IMG/VR virus record: IMGVR_UViG_3300026484_000236
Location: 103,009 to 167,008 of that record
Origin: a virus
Strand: one strand, 5' to 3'
DNA: 64,000 bases
Numbering within the stretch: the stretch's first letter is position 1; each line of letters begins with the position of its first letter. Made by a program: the position numbers and the translations under genes. The notes under the pieces are model-generated. The model was not told the DNA's origin and did no database searches. It was given only the letters and a program-made list of their open reading frames with translations. Below are positions 1 to 9,008 of this stretch, in pieces.

Positions 1-1
1 A

Positions 2-1486
2 GATGATATAGAATTAATAGAAAATAGAAGAGTTTATAAAGTTGAAATAATTTTAAATTTAATAGATGCCACTAATAAAAAAAGTACTGTGTTTAGTATT
101 TTTGCTAAATTTGTAGAAGGTGATCAATATCAAAACTTACCTACTAAAAATAATTTAGAAATTCAAGCCGAACTATTAGCTACTAAAATTTCGGAAATAT
201 TAACTAAATATGACGATACTATTAATGAATATTCTTTTGATATTTCTAATCTTAAAAGAAAGGTATCTGTAATTGGTAGTCAGTTAAATTTAAATAGAAC
301 TCAAATAAATAAATTAACCGCTTTATTACAAGAAAGTATTGATGAAAGCAAACAAGTATTCGAATACACTGATGATAAAATAAAAGTTATTGTTAAATCA
401 TTATACGATATGTACGACGTAATCTATGGAACCATAACTGATTTTTTAAAATCAGAGACTAATTCGGATTTAGAAAATAAAGCAAGTATGTTTCAAGATC
501 TAAAAACAGTGGATTGGTACGATAAAGCTGAGAAAATATCTAGTCAAGGTTTCAGTGAATATCTAATGCTTAGAACAGATTTACAAATAGAAAGAAGATT
601 TGAAAATTATACTGATACAATTAACGAAATGTTTGTTAAGTTCCGATCTTTAATCAATTCAAATATTATTTCACCATTTACTTTAAAAGATAATGAATTA
701 GCGGTTGGAGTAAATGATTTGTATGCTCAGTTAGCATTAATTGGAAATATAGCAGCCGAAGCGAAAGCTAGAGTTTTCAATGCTGATGATAATATAAAAT
801 ATTTGGATAATCGTTTACAATTTGTAGAATCTTTTAATCTTGAAGATTGGGGAGATGATGGTGCTTGGAAATTTTATGCCAATACTTTACAATATAATGG
901 TAATGATGTACTTAGTTATAGTAATACCGAAATAGATTTACATCACTCTAATAGAATTACTTGTAGTACCGATGATGGAAATATGTATTGGGATGGAGAT
1001 ACACTAACATTCGATAATGCAAGCGGTGTTACAGTAGACGCTGGAACTTTTACAGGTACTGCTACTACGGCTAAGTATGCCGATTTAGCCGAGTACTATA
1101 AAAAAGAAAATCATGAAGATTATATGTATGAATCGGGGACTATTTTATATTTTAATAGATCTAAAGATAATGAAGATTTTGAAGTTACTGAGAATGCTAA
1201 AGGTAATATATACTGTGGTATTGTAACGACTAATCCAGGTTTTGTACTTAATAGCACTTTCGAAAATAATCAAGAATATGTTAATATTGCTTTAAATGGT
1301 AGAGTACCTGTTAAATGCGAAGGACTTATTAAAAAAGGAATGTATTTATATCCTAGTCATAATAATCCGAACGTTGCTGAAGGAACATACACTTATAAAA
1401 ATACCATTGATTTAATTGGAGTAGCATTGGAAAATAGCGACCCAAGTTCTTTAGAAAATTTTAAAATTCTATGTAAAGTTAAATAG
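2..1486 (+). CDS. Tail-fibre-like structural protein, 5' end outside window
   Basis: The frame is open from the first bases of the window, so the gene starts upstream; the GTG at 89 is only the first internal start codon. The N-terminal two thirds is helical and hydrophilic, probably coiled coil. The C-terminal part (from about 1075) has the pattern AKYADLAEYY, a GTILYF strand, a CGIVTTNPGF segment and VALNGRVPV-like strands. This pattern is common at the ends of T4-like phage fibre and baseplate-associated proteins and resembles chaperone/autoprocessing (peptidase G2-type) domains. It stands just before the radical SAM island. Fibre role is likely; exact position in the virion is not visible. 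Confidence 0.6.
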   Translation, partial: DDIELIENRRVYKVEIILNLIDATNKKSTVFSIFAKFVEGDQYQNLPTKNNLEIQAELLATKISEILTKYDDTINEYSFDISNLKRKVSVIGSQLNLNRTQINKLTALLQESIDESKQVFEYTDDKIKVIVKSLYDMYDVIYGTITDFLKSETNSDLENKASMFQDLKTVDWYDKAEKISSQGFSEYLMLRTDLQIERRFENYTDTINEMFVKFRSLINSNIISPFTLKDNELAVGVNDLYAQLALIGNIAAEAKARVFNADDNIKYLDNRLQFVESFNLEDWGDDGAWKFYANTLQYNGNDVLSYSNTEIDLHHSNRITCSTDDGNMYWDGDTLTFDNASGVTVDAGTFTGTATTAKYADLAEYYKKENHEDYMYESGTILYFNRSKDNEDFEVTENAKGNIYCGIVTTNPGFVLNSTFENNQEYVNIALNGRVPVKCEGLIKKGMYLYPSHNNPNVAEGTYTYKNTIDLIGVALENSDPSSLENFKILCKVK

Positions 1487-1524
1487 ATATTTTTATAAAA
1501 CTTAAAAAGAATAGGATTAAATAA

Positions 1525-3372
1525 ATGGAAAAGTTTGAAGAAATGAGTATTAATCCAGAAGAGGCTATACCGAGAATAAATGAATTAATAAATAATTCAT
1601 TGTTAAATATAAAGGAAATTTCCTTTATATTTAACGAGGATAATTTAAATATTTTATTAGATATCTTTAATATTTTAGGTCAATCGGATATTAAAACTAA
1701 GGATATTTTATTAGATACCTTAGAAGACTTTGAAGAAACTCCAGAACGTAATGAACAAACTATTAAAATTTTAAAATTAATAAATGATGATTTATTTGAA
1801 ATGATAATTCTTTTAAAATATATTTCCGAAGTTACTGGAAACGATTTTAGTAATTTTATAAATGATATTGGCGAATTTGTAAAAGAATTGAGTACTACTA
1901 TAATTCAATATAAATATCAGGAAACTTATCAAGAAGCTCACAACAGATTGGAATATGCTAGACATTACGAAGAATTAATAGAAAATGATATTAATTTAAA
2001 AAATTTATATAACGATTTAAATAATTACTATAGAAAAACACTAGATGAAAAAAAATTAAATGAAAAAGATATTATCTTAAAAAAAGAACATTATTTTCAC
2101 GACGATACTCCAGATCCTACAAATCATGATGACGAAGATTCATTTCATATAGTATTTCAAATAAATAAAAATTGTAATTTTAAATGTACTTATTGTTATG
2201 AAGGTCTTGATAAAGTTACCGAAATATTATCGATAGATGATGTAGAAGATATTGTCAAAGGTATAAAAAATTTTGCCAGAACTTTAGAAGAAAAAGGACT
2301 TGTTTCTAAAATGTCTTTTAGTATTCTTGGTGGAGAACCAACTTTAGTACCACAGGAAGTAACTCACAAATTAACTAAATTATTAGAAGATGAATTAGAT
2401 TTAAAATATATTATTTTAATTACTAATAATTATTCTGCTAAAAGAACTATTGGTTTCTTCCATCCAGATTTTCCAAGAGATAAGATTAAAGTTCAAATAT
2501 CTTATGATGGTGGAAGAATCCAAGATGATTATAGAAAAGATTCTAAAAAAAATGGAACTAAAGAATCTCTTACTAAAGAAATTAGAGCTTTACTTAATGA
2601 AGATAATGGAATTAAGGTATCCTTAAAAGCGACTTTACCATTGGAGGCTATTAGTAGTGTTCCAGACGCAGTGCAGGATTATGTAACATTTGAAGAAGAT
2701 ATAAATAAAAAAAATAATAATCCAAATAACTTTTCTTATTATCCAACTTTCGATACTACCTCTATATTAATGTATAATTTAAGACAACAGGAAAAGTGTG
2801 GAAATACAAAACCAAAAGAAAAACTATTTACCGAATTAGACGAGACTTTTAAATATTTATTAAAATTTGAAATGGATAGATTAATAAATAACAAACCAGC
2901 TTTTACCAGATGGTTTAGAGAAATGAGTTATGCTGCTAATAATACCACATGTTCTGCGGGAAGTAAATTATTTGGTCTTGATCAGGATGGTATTGGAAGA
3001 TATTGTCATAGAACTGAATTTGGAGAAGAACATACAAATGTTAAATTTCCATATAAAAAAGAACAATTAAATAGTTTAAAATACGGTGATATAACTTCAG
3101 ATACTTTTCAACAAAAATTCTTTAAAACAAAAGAAAAATTGGAAAAGGTTATTAATTCGGATAAAGAATATTCATATTGCGATGGATGTAAAACACTTAC
3201 ATGTGTTAAATGCCCAATGGTAAATATAACCCCAGATAGATCTTTAGACACTAGTACTACTAATGATCTTTATAAAGATATGTACTCTCATGGTTTAACA
3301 TTATCATGTGAAATTAACAATCAAATTAGTAAATATTTATACATATTTGATAAAATTATAAATAATAAATAA
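1525..3372 (+). CDS. Radical SAM/SPASM-type maturase
   Basis: 615 aa. An acidic helical N-terminal part of about 200 residues precedes a radical SAM barrel with the 4Fe-4S motif C217-x3-C221-x2-C224 and a GGEP motif (SILGGEPTL). The C-terminus holds C476, C494, C552, C555, C560 and C563, the sort of Cys set that binds auxiliary clusters in SPASM/twitch enzymes. Enzymes of this build modify peptides and proteins (sactipeptide and ranthipeptide maturases, anSME). It is the largest radical SAM enzyme here and lies 11 nt before a Cys-rich protein, its most obvious substrate candidate. The substrate is inferred from position only. Confidence 0.85.
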   Translation: MEKFEEMSINPEEAIPRINELINNSLLNIKEISFIFNEDNLNILLDIFNILGQSDIKTKDILLDTLEDFEETPERNEQTIKILKLINDDLFEMIILLKYISEVTGNDFSNFINDIGEFVKELSTTIIQYKYQETYQEAHNRLEYARHYEELIENDINLKNLYNDLNNYYRKTLDEKKLNEKDIILKKEHYFHDDTPDPTNHDDEDSFHIVFQINKNCNFKCTYCYEGLDKVTEILSIDDVEDIVKGIKNFARTLEEKGLVSKMSFSILGGEPTLVPQEVTHKLTKLLEDELDLKYIILITNNYSAKRTIGFFHPDFPRDKIKVQISYDGGRIQDDYRKDSKKNGTKESLTKEIRALLNEDNGIKVSLKATLPLEAISSVPDAVQDYVTFEEDINKKNNNPNNFSYYPTFDTTSILMYNLRQQEKCGNTKPKEKLFTELDETFKYLLKFEMDRLINNKPAFTRWFREMSYAANNTTCSAGSKLFGLDQDGIGRYCHRTEFGEEHTNVKFPYKKEQLNSLKYGDITSDTFQQKFFKTKEKLEKVINSDKEYSYCDGCKTLTCVKCPMVNITPDRSLDTSTTNDLYKDMYSHGLTLSCEINNQISKYLYIFDKIINNK

Positions 3373-3383
3373 AAGGAGAAAAT

Positions 3384-3962
3384 GTGTCTCGTACTACCAA
3401 AACAACTAATATTAATTGTCGATTTAATACGACAGTTTGGTCATCTGGTACCAGAGTTTATACTACCGGAGGAGATGGAAATACCTCGTCTAATAATCCT
3501 CCTAATTCTAATACTGATGTTGCTAGTACATGTCCTTCGTATAGAGATACTTGTAGTTCTAATTATGCAAGTGCTTTGGAAACAGTATTTGGACATACTT
3601 CACCAAACAATGAATTAATAGATGATAAACATTTTAAAGATATGTATGATATTATTCATAGTATTGCTAGCGAAAGAAACATTTCTGATATCGAGGCAAT
3701 ATCATCTTTAGTTGCTCCGGGTAAATTAGTAGACCATGATCATTATAATACTATGAAATGGTGGGCAGATAATGTTGTTGCAACAACTGGTTCCGTAACA
3801 TATAGATCCCGCGGTAATTTAATAGATAATGCAAGTATGACAACATTAAAAAATAAATTAAAAGCAGTTGCTAGATTATGTAATCAAAATGACCATAACT
3901 CTTGTCCAAGTGTATGTAAATGTAATACAGTATGTACATGTAACTGTAATGCAAATTATTAA
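3384..3962 (+). CDS. Cys-rich protein, candidate radical SAM substrate
   Basis: 192 aa, GTG start chosen because AAGGAG lies 5 nt upstream; the overlapping ATG at 3382 opens a different, non-coding-like frame. The N-terminal 50 residues are rich in Ser, Thr, Asn and Gly. A helical middle (about 75-165) follows. The end has six Cys in 15 residues with regular spacing: C174-x3-C178-x-C180-x3-C184-x-C186-x-C188. Further Cys sit at 12, 50, 57 and 166. No family is recognised. Position directly after a SPASM-type radical SAM gene and the repetitive Cys tail suggest a modified (for example thioether-bridged) protein or a metal-binding one. Confidence 0.7.
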   Translation: MSRTTKTTNINCRFNTTVWSSGTRVYTTGGDGNTSSNNPPNSNTDVASTCPSYRDTCSSNYASALETVFGHTSPNNELIDDKHFKDMYDIIHSIASERNISDIEAISSLVAPGKLVDHDHYNTMKWWADNVVATTGSVTYRSRGNLIDNASMTTLKNKLKAVARLCNQNDHNSCPSVCKCNTVCTCNCNANY

Positions 3963-3979
3963 AAATTAAAGGAAAATAA

Positions 3980-4594
3980 ATGCAAGTAGCTTTACTAAAT
4001 AAAATAAATGGAAATTTTGTAATTTCTGAAATTATGCAATTCTCTGGTCAAGATTTAGAATTATTCGAAAATTATGCTATGATTGACGATGCAACAAAAT
4101 ATATGTACAATGCCTTGGTTAATGAATATGGAAAAGTATATATTAAAGAAGAAGATATTTTTAAAAAAAGTATTACTAAAGATAGTTTTATATATCTTAA
4201 AGAAGATTTACCCGAAGGCACTACTTTAGAAGCAGAAGAACTAGAATTAAAAAAAGTAGAATTATATAATTATATGGATAATAATTTGGCCTTAAATATT
4301 CAAAAAATTAGCTTTTTAACATATATTCATTATATTACTTTATTTAATTATTTTGCAGCTAAAGGAATTTTTATTACTGAAGATAATAAAGAAGATAAAT
4401 ATATTGAAATTTTAGAATTAGACGACGAAAGCGCTATCGAAAAATTAGAATTGTATTTAAGTATACAGGATGAACTCAAACCATTTTTAGAATTAAATAA
4501 CGAATTAATACAAACTAAAGAAGATATTGATTATGCTGATGAAGAAGAATTAGAGGTATTAGCTGAAAAAATAATTCCTACTAAAATTCTATAA
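3980..4594 (+). CDS. Acidic protein of unknown function
   Basis: 204 aa, strongly acidic, no recognised family. AAAGGAAAATAA supplies a ribosome binding site just before the ATG. Mostly predicted helix, with a hydrophobic stretch near residues 110-130 (ISFLTYIHYITLFNYF) that could be a buried helix. Located directly after the Cys-rich protein and before the sugar/radical SAM part of the island, so it may be a partner or chaperone of one of them; this is position-based inference. Confidence 0.6.
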   Translation: MQVALLNKINGNFVISEIMQFSGQDLELFENYAMIDDATKYMYNALVNEYGKVYIKEEDIFKKSITKDSFIYLKEDLPEGTTLEAEELELKKVELYNYMDNNLALNIQKISFLTYIHYITLFNYFAAKGIFITEDNKEDKYIEILELDDESAIEKLELYLSIQDELKPFLELNNELIQTKEDIDYADEEELEVLAEKIIPTKIL

Positions 4595-4611
4595 AATTAT
4601 AATGATTAACA

Positions 4612-5457
4612 ATGATTAACTTAATTCAAGAAAATAGATTCGGATCTCGTAAAAGAGGTTCGAATACTATTCCTGCCAAAATTTTACGGAACTATAATAA
4701 CCAATTCATTATGAATATTTCTCCATCCAAAAGAACGCCCAATATTAATTTTTATAGACAACCAGATGCTAAAATATTTAAAAATCTTTTATTTACATAT
4801 TCTAAATCTAAACATGAATTAATAAAAGATAATATATTTTTCGAGAAGACTAAATATTTATTTTTAAAAAATAATAATAAAATATTTTCAAATGGTTTTT
4901 ATTACAGTAAATATTATAATATGAAATTCTATCCAACTTATTTTTACGAGTTAACTATTGATAGTAAACTATCAATAGTTAACTATCAATCAAAACAGTA
5001 TAAGTATGGTATATATAATCGGGCTGAATGCCAAGATAAAAAAGTACTTTTAAACTATTTAAAAAATAACGATATTTCCGAACGAGATGTTCTAGTATTT
5101 GGTGGTAATATAGAAGGTTTTGATTCTTGTACCGATCAAGATTATTTTTTTAATAATTTTGAAACTTATTTAATAAATAACGAAGATAATGATTCAGTTT
5201 CAAATACATTATTAGAATGTATTTATTACAAAAAAAAATTATTACTTATGAATAATTTAGCTATTGCCAACGATAATAAAGCTATGTTAGAAGCTTTAAA
5301 TTATTATGGATATGATAGATTATTCAAAAAATTAAATAATTTAAATACTTATTGTTGGAGTGATTTAACAGAAGATAATTTTAGAACTAAGGTCAATTAT
5401 ATAGATAATATATTTAAAAGATCTATTAACTTTACAAATTTTCTAAAGGAATTTTAA
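4612..5457 (+). CDS. Unknown protein carrying an embedded palindromic repeat
   Basis: 281 aa; no family recognised. Rich in Tyr, Asn and Lys, no signal peptide or membrane segment. The start lies in a small direct repeat (aatgattaac twice), so the ATG at 4602 region and 4612 look alike; 4612 is the longer-supported frame. A perfect 34-nt inverted repeat of the type otherwise found between genes sits inside the coding region (residues about 113-124) without breaking the frame. Its last base overlaps the ATG of the next radical SAM gene, implying translational coupling. Confidence 0.6.
   Translation: MINLIQENRFGSRKRGSNTIPAKILRNYNNQFIMNISPSKRTPNINFYRQPDAKIFKNLLFTYSKSKHELIKDNIFFEKTKYLFLKNNNKIFSNGFYYSKYYNMKFYPTYFYELTIDSKLSIVNYQSKQYKYGIYNRAECQDKKVLLNYLKNNDISERDVLVFGGNIEGFDSCTDQDYFFNNFETYLINNEDNDSVSNTLLECIYYKKKLLLMNNLAIANDNKAMLEALNYYGYDRLFKKLNNLNTYCWSDLTEDNFRTKVNYIDNIFKRSINFTNFLKEF
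4950..4983. repeat. GTTAAC-type inverted repeat inside a gene
   Basis: Perfect inverted repeat with 16-nt arms (GTTAACTATTGATAGT) and a 2-nt centre. The same words occur in the palindromes of intergenic regions near 21.8, 36.8, 47.5 and 58.1 kb, but this copy is in a reading frame, which stays open. Confidence 0.85.
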
Positions 5458-6338
5458 TGTTATCTAAAAATAAACCCAGTGAATTAAATACAAAAATATT
5501 TAATAATAACTTGGGTATTTATGTTCAATTAATACCTTTTTATAATTGTAGTATTGGTTGTGAATATTGTTTTACATATTCTAAATTAAATAGTTCGATT
5601 AAGTTAAGTCCAGATGAATTTAAAGATATCCTAATTAAATTAGATACTGATACAAAGAATTTTAAAATAATTTCGTTATCTATACTTGGTGGGGAATTAA
5701 CCGAGTCCAAAGATTACTATAAGTATTTAGATAATATATTTGAAGTATTTTCATACAGAAAAGAAAGCGTTAAAATAGAATTTTTATCTAATTTAACTGG
5801 AAGTATTAAACAATACGAATACTTTTATAAAAAGTTTCAAGACTTTAATGAATTTTGGAGTTTATTTACTATTCATAATAATGCTGTAAGAAATAATAAA
5901 AGTTTGGATAATTTTGCTATAAAGCTTCAGTACCTTAAAGAGAATAATTATATATTCAATATCGATTTTTTACAAAGTCTAGATAAAAATTATTCTAAAA
6001 TAAATAAAAATAATGAGAATTATCTTGTTTCGTTAATTCCCGAAATACAGTTTGATATAATTCATTCCGATTTGGTTGAAAATATTAGTGAATCTATTTA
6101 TGGGACTAATTTTAATAAACATAAAATTAGTCCTAAAAAAGTTTTTTGCCACGCGAATTATATTTGTATACGACCAGAAGGTATCACAAATGAATGCAAT
6201 AATACTAGTATTACATTTGATATATTTTTTAAAAAAGGTCTTAAAAGTATTTTAAAAAGTAAAGTATGTACTTTAAATGAATGTCCATGTTTTCCAGACT
6301 TAAGAAATATAGTTGGATTTATTAATTTAAAAAAATAA
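5457..6338 (+). CDS. Radical SAM protein with C-terminal Cys cluster
   Basis: 293 aa. Motif C31-x3-C35-x2-C38 in NCSIGCEYC, followed by LGGELTES in place of GGEP. The last 60 residues hold a Cys set (FCHANY, NECNN, VCTLNECPCFPDL) like a short twitch/SPASM domain for an auxiliary cluster. Starts on the last base of the preceding stop region, so it is coupled to it. Followed after 14 nt by a glycosyltransferase-like gene. Reaction unknown. Confidence 0.8.
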   Translation: MLSKNKPSELNTKIFNNNLGIYVQLIPFYNCSIGCEYCFTYSKLNSSIKLSPDEFKDILIKLDTDTKNFKIISLSILGGELTESKDYYKYLDNIFEVFSYRKESVKIEFLSNLTGSIKQYEYFYKKFQDFNEFWSLFTIHNNAVRNNKSLDNFAIKLQYLKENNYIFNIDFLQSLDKNYSKINKNNENYLVSLIPEIQFDIIHSDLVENISESIYGTNFNKHKISPKKVFCHANYICIRPEGITNECNNTSITFDIFFKKGLKSILKSKVCTLNECPCFPDLRNIVGFINLKK

Positions 6339-6352
6339 TTAAAAGGGAAAAA

Positions 6353-7225
6353 ATGAATTTTGGTAAAAAAATAGTTCTTACTTATTGTCCAAGCCAATTT
6401 GAAAGAAATAGAATATGTGGTCATACCTTTGAGGTAATGGATTATTATTTATTATTTCATGAATTGGGATATTCGGTAAATATTTTAATACAAGAAAACT
6501 CACCTAAAAATATTTTTTATAAAGCTTGGGAAGATAAGTACATATTACCAAATGATTATAAAAAAGATATTATTTTTAATTTTAAAAGAAAAATTATAAA
6601 AGGTGATATTTTAATATTTACAGATGGTTTATATGATTATTACTGGGATAAATATGTTTTATTATTTGAAAAATTGATTTTATTAAGATGTAATAAAATC
6701 ACAGATTATTCAAAAATTTTAAAAAATGATAAGGTATATTTATTACAAGATAAAAGAATATATAAAGATTACGATAATTTTAATAATTGTATAAATTACG
6801 TTAAAAAAATAAATTTTAAATATTTTAAAACCATTAGAAATTCAGTACAAAACAAAACATTAATATATATTAATACAAATCTTAGAAAATTGGATAATAT
6901 TACGGATAATGAAAATATTCTTTACGTATCTGGAACTAAACATAATTTTGGAGATTTTGTTTTAACTGCTCCAGTTGAAAATATTTTTGAAAAATTTAAT
7001 TCTTTTTTATATACGAAAACCAAATTTCAATTCGATTGTAGTCCAAGATTTATCGCGGAATGTAAATTTTATAATAAAAAAATATTGTTTGATTTTAATT
7101 TCGAAGAATATTGTGGACCAGATTATGGAGATACTGGTTTATATTGGCGTTGGTGGGATATAAATAATAATTTTGAAAATATAGAATTAAAGGAAAATGA
7201 TGAGTTGCTCGAATATACAAAATAA
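6353..7225 (+). CDS. Glycosyltransferase-like protein (GT-B type)
   Basis: 290 aa, no radical SAM motif. The N-terminus (LTYCPSQFERNRICGHTFEV, then HELGYSVNILIQE) reads like the first Rossmann half of a GT-B glycosyltransferase. Near the C-terminus, DCSPRFIAECKFYNKKILF resembles the donor-binding end of phage glycosyltransferase-like proteins (typically a P-R-x-x-x-E-C-x-F-Y pattern). Lies between two radical SAM genes and overlaps the next by 29 nt. It would add a sugar to a target that, with the neighbours, is probably chemically modified. Family assignment is by pattern only. Confidence 0.45.
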   Translation: MNFGKKIVLTYCPSQFERNRICGHTFEVMDYYLLFHELGYSVNILIQENSPKNIFYKAWEDKYILPNDYKKDIIFNFKRKIIKGDILIFTDGLYDYYWDKYVLLFEKLILLRCNKITDYSKILKNDKVYLLQDKRIYKDYDNFNNCINYVKKINFKYFKTIRNSVQNKTLIYINTNLRKLDNITDNENILYVSGTKHNFGDFVLTAPVENIFEKFNSFLYTKTKFQFDCSPRFIAECKFYNKKILFDFNFEEYCGPDYGDTGLYWRWWDINNNFENIELKENDELLEYTK

Positions 7226-8069
7226 ACAAGTTTATGTATCTATAGAACCAACGACGACTTGTAATTTAAATTGCCCATATTGTTATGTATCTTATTTAAA
7301 TACTGTAAAGTTAATTTCTAAATCCGTTTGGACTTTTTTTAAACATAGATTAAAGAAGATTAAAAAAAAATATCCAAATAAGGAATTATATATAGATTTC
7401 TTGGGTGGCGAACCTCTAACATTAAGTCAAGAATTACTTAATGAAAAAATAGAAGATATGTTAGATTTACATATTCTTGGAGTAGTTGATATTTTTTCAA
7501 TTACATCAAATGGATTAATTTATAAGGATTTAAAATTATTAAAAAAATTTAAAAAATCTATGTTAAATATTAGTGTACATCCCTTTAATTTTTTAAAAAA
7601 TTTCGATTCTTTATTTTTTAATCTAAAAACTTATAATGAAGAAAATATACAAATGTTTATTAATTTTTATATAGATGATGTATTAACCAAAGAACATAAA
7701 GAAAAAATTGAATTAATTTTAGATTTCCTAAATGAAAATGATATAAAATATAGATTTATACCCATATTTAAAAATGATGTATTATTTGATATATTTTCCT
7801 GCGGTATCTCAGAAGAAAAAATGTTTAAGTATATATCTAAAAATTATGCTGTAAATGCTAAGTACAATAAAAAACAATTTAACTGTACTCCAAATGTTTT
7901 TGATATTAATATTAATGGTGATATAATATTTTCATGTTCTTATAATTTAAAACAGAATTTAAATATTAAAAATCACGATATACCAGTAAATAAAAAAGTA
8001 ATATGTGATGAAAATTTTTGTACTAGTTACGATGGGGATAAAACAAACGTGAATAAATATTTATTATAA
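7197..8069 (+). CDS. Radical SAM protein with C-terminal Cys cluster
   Basis: 290 aa. C22-x3-C26-x2-C29 (TTCNLNCPYC), FLGGEPLTL, and SITSNG for the barrel strands; C-terminal Cys in FNCTPN, FSCSYN, VICDENFCTSYDG are consistent with one auxiliary cluster. Start is one of two tandem ATGs after AAAGGAAA and lies inside the end of the glycosyltransferase-like gene, so the two are likely co-translated. Confidence 0.82.
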   Translation: MMSCSNIQNKQVYVSIEPTTTCNLNCPYCYVSYLNTVKLISKSVWTFFKHRLKKIKKKYPNKELYIDFLGGEPLTLSQELLNEKIEDMLDLHILGVVDIFSITSNGLIYKDLKLLKKFKKSMLNISVHPFNFLKNFDSLFFNLKTYNEENIQMFINFYIDDVLTKEHKEKIELILDFLNENDIKYRFIPIFKNDVLFDIFSCGISEEKMFKYISKNYAVNAKYNKKQFNCTPNVFDININGDIIFSCSYNLKQNLNIKNHDIPVNKKVICDENFCTSYDGDKTNVNKYLL

Positions 8070-8078
8070 AGGAAATAT

Positions 8079-9008
8079 ATGTATTGGAATTCTATATACT
8101 CACAAGAAAATAGAATATATTTAGATTATGATATACAAATGATGTGTAATATAAATTGTACATATTGTTTTCAAAAATTTGATAATAGTTTAAATATAAA
8201 AAATGATAATAAAATATTATTAAAAAATTCTACGATATTATTAAATTTATTAAAAAAACATCCTTTTGATTTTACGTTGGGATTGCTTGGCGGAGAACCA
8301 ACATTAAATAAAGAATTATATTTTAATATTTTAGATAAATTTTCCGATATAGATAAACCTAACTCAGATATATTTATAAGTACTAATTTTTTTCAATCAT
8401 ATGAATTTTATAAAAATCACCCAAATTATAATAATGTTAATCATTGGCTTAGTTTACATCCAGAATACTTAAATAATATTAATCATAAAAAGAATTTATT
8501 TGATAAATTAGAACTAATTGTATCTAAAAAATTTAATATTATTATTTCACCAATGTTATATTTAACTGAAAAAACAGAATACTTTTTTAAAAATATTATT
8601 TTAGAACTATATTATTTTTGTATTAGTAATAATATAATATATAGTCCTCAGATAATATTTAAAAATGAGGAATTTAAATCAAATAATTTCTTAGATTTTT
8701 TAAATAAGATATCTTATTTAAAATTACCAGAAAAAGTATTTAATCAAAATATTCCGGAATTTTTTTATAATAATAAAAAAATTACATTGAATGAAGTAAT
8801 GAAAGATAATATAAGTTATAAAAATAAAACATGTTCTTATAATTATGGACATATAGATGAAAACCTTACCTTCACCGCAGATTGTTTAAATTATAATTTT
8901 AATATAAAACAAAACCCAGTAAAATTTTTAAAATATTTTGGTAAAAAAATTATTTGCCAACGCGATTCCTGTTTGGATTACCCATTATTATTAACTAAAA
9001 AAGATTAA
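8079..9008 (+). CDS. Radical SAM protein with C-terminal Cys cluster
   Basis: 309 aa. C23-x3-C27-x2-C30 (MCNINCTYC) and GLLGGEPTL. C-terminal Cys pattern: KTCSYNYGH, TADCLNY, ICQRDSCLDYP. It is closest in build to the enzyme at 16496 (same GLLGGEPT, similar LS-HPEY region), suggesting internal duplication of the cluster. Ends 1 nt into the start of the degenerate homologue that follows. Confidence 0.82.
   Translation: MYWNSIYSQENRIYLDYDIQMMCNINCTYCFQKFDNSLNIKNDNKILLKNSTILLNLLKKHPFDFTLGLLGGEPTLNKELYFNILDKFSDIDKPNSDIFISTNFFQSYEFYKNHPNYNNVNHWLSLHPEYLNNINHKKNLFDKLELIVSKKFNIIISPMLYLTEKTEYFFKNIILELYYFCISNNIIYSPQIIFKNEEFKSNNFLDFLNKISYLKLPEKVFNQNIPEFFYNNKKITLNEVMKDNISYKNKTCSYNYGHIDENLTFTADCLNYNFNIKQNPVKFLKYFGKKIICQRDSCLDYPLLLTKKD

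Noticed and set aside
3382-3618. ATG-started frame overlapping the Cys-rich gene
   Set aside because: It gives a Leu/Ile-heavy translation typical of an out-of-frame reading. The GTG at 3384 has better spacing from AAGGAG and opens the long coherent frame.
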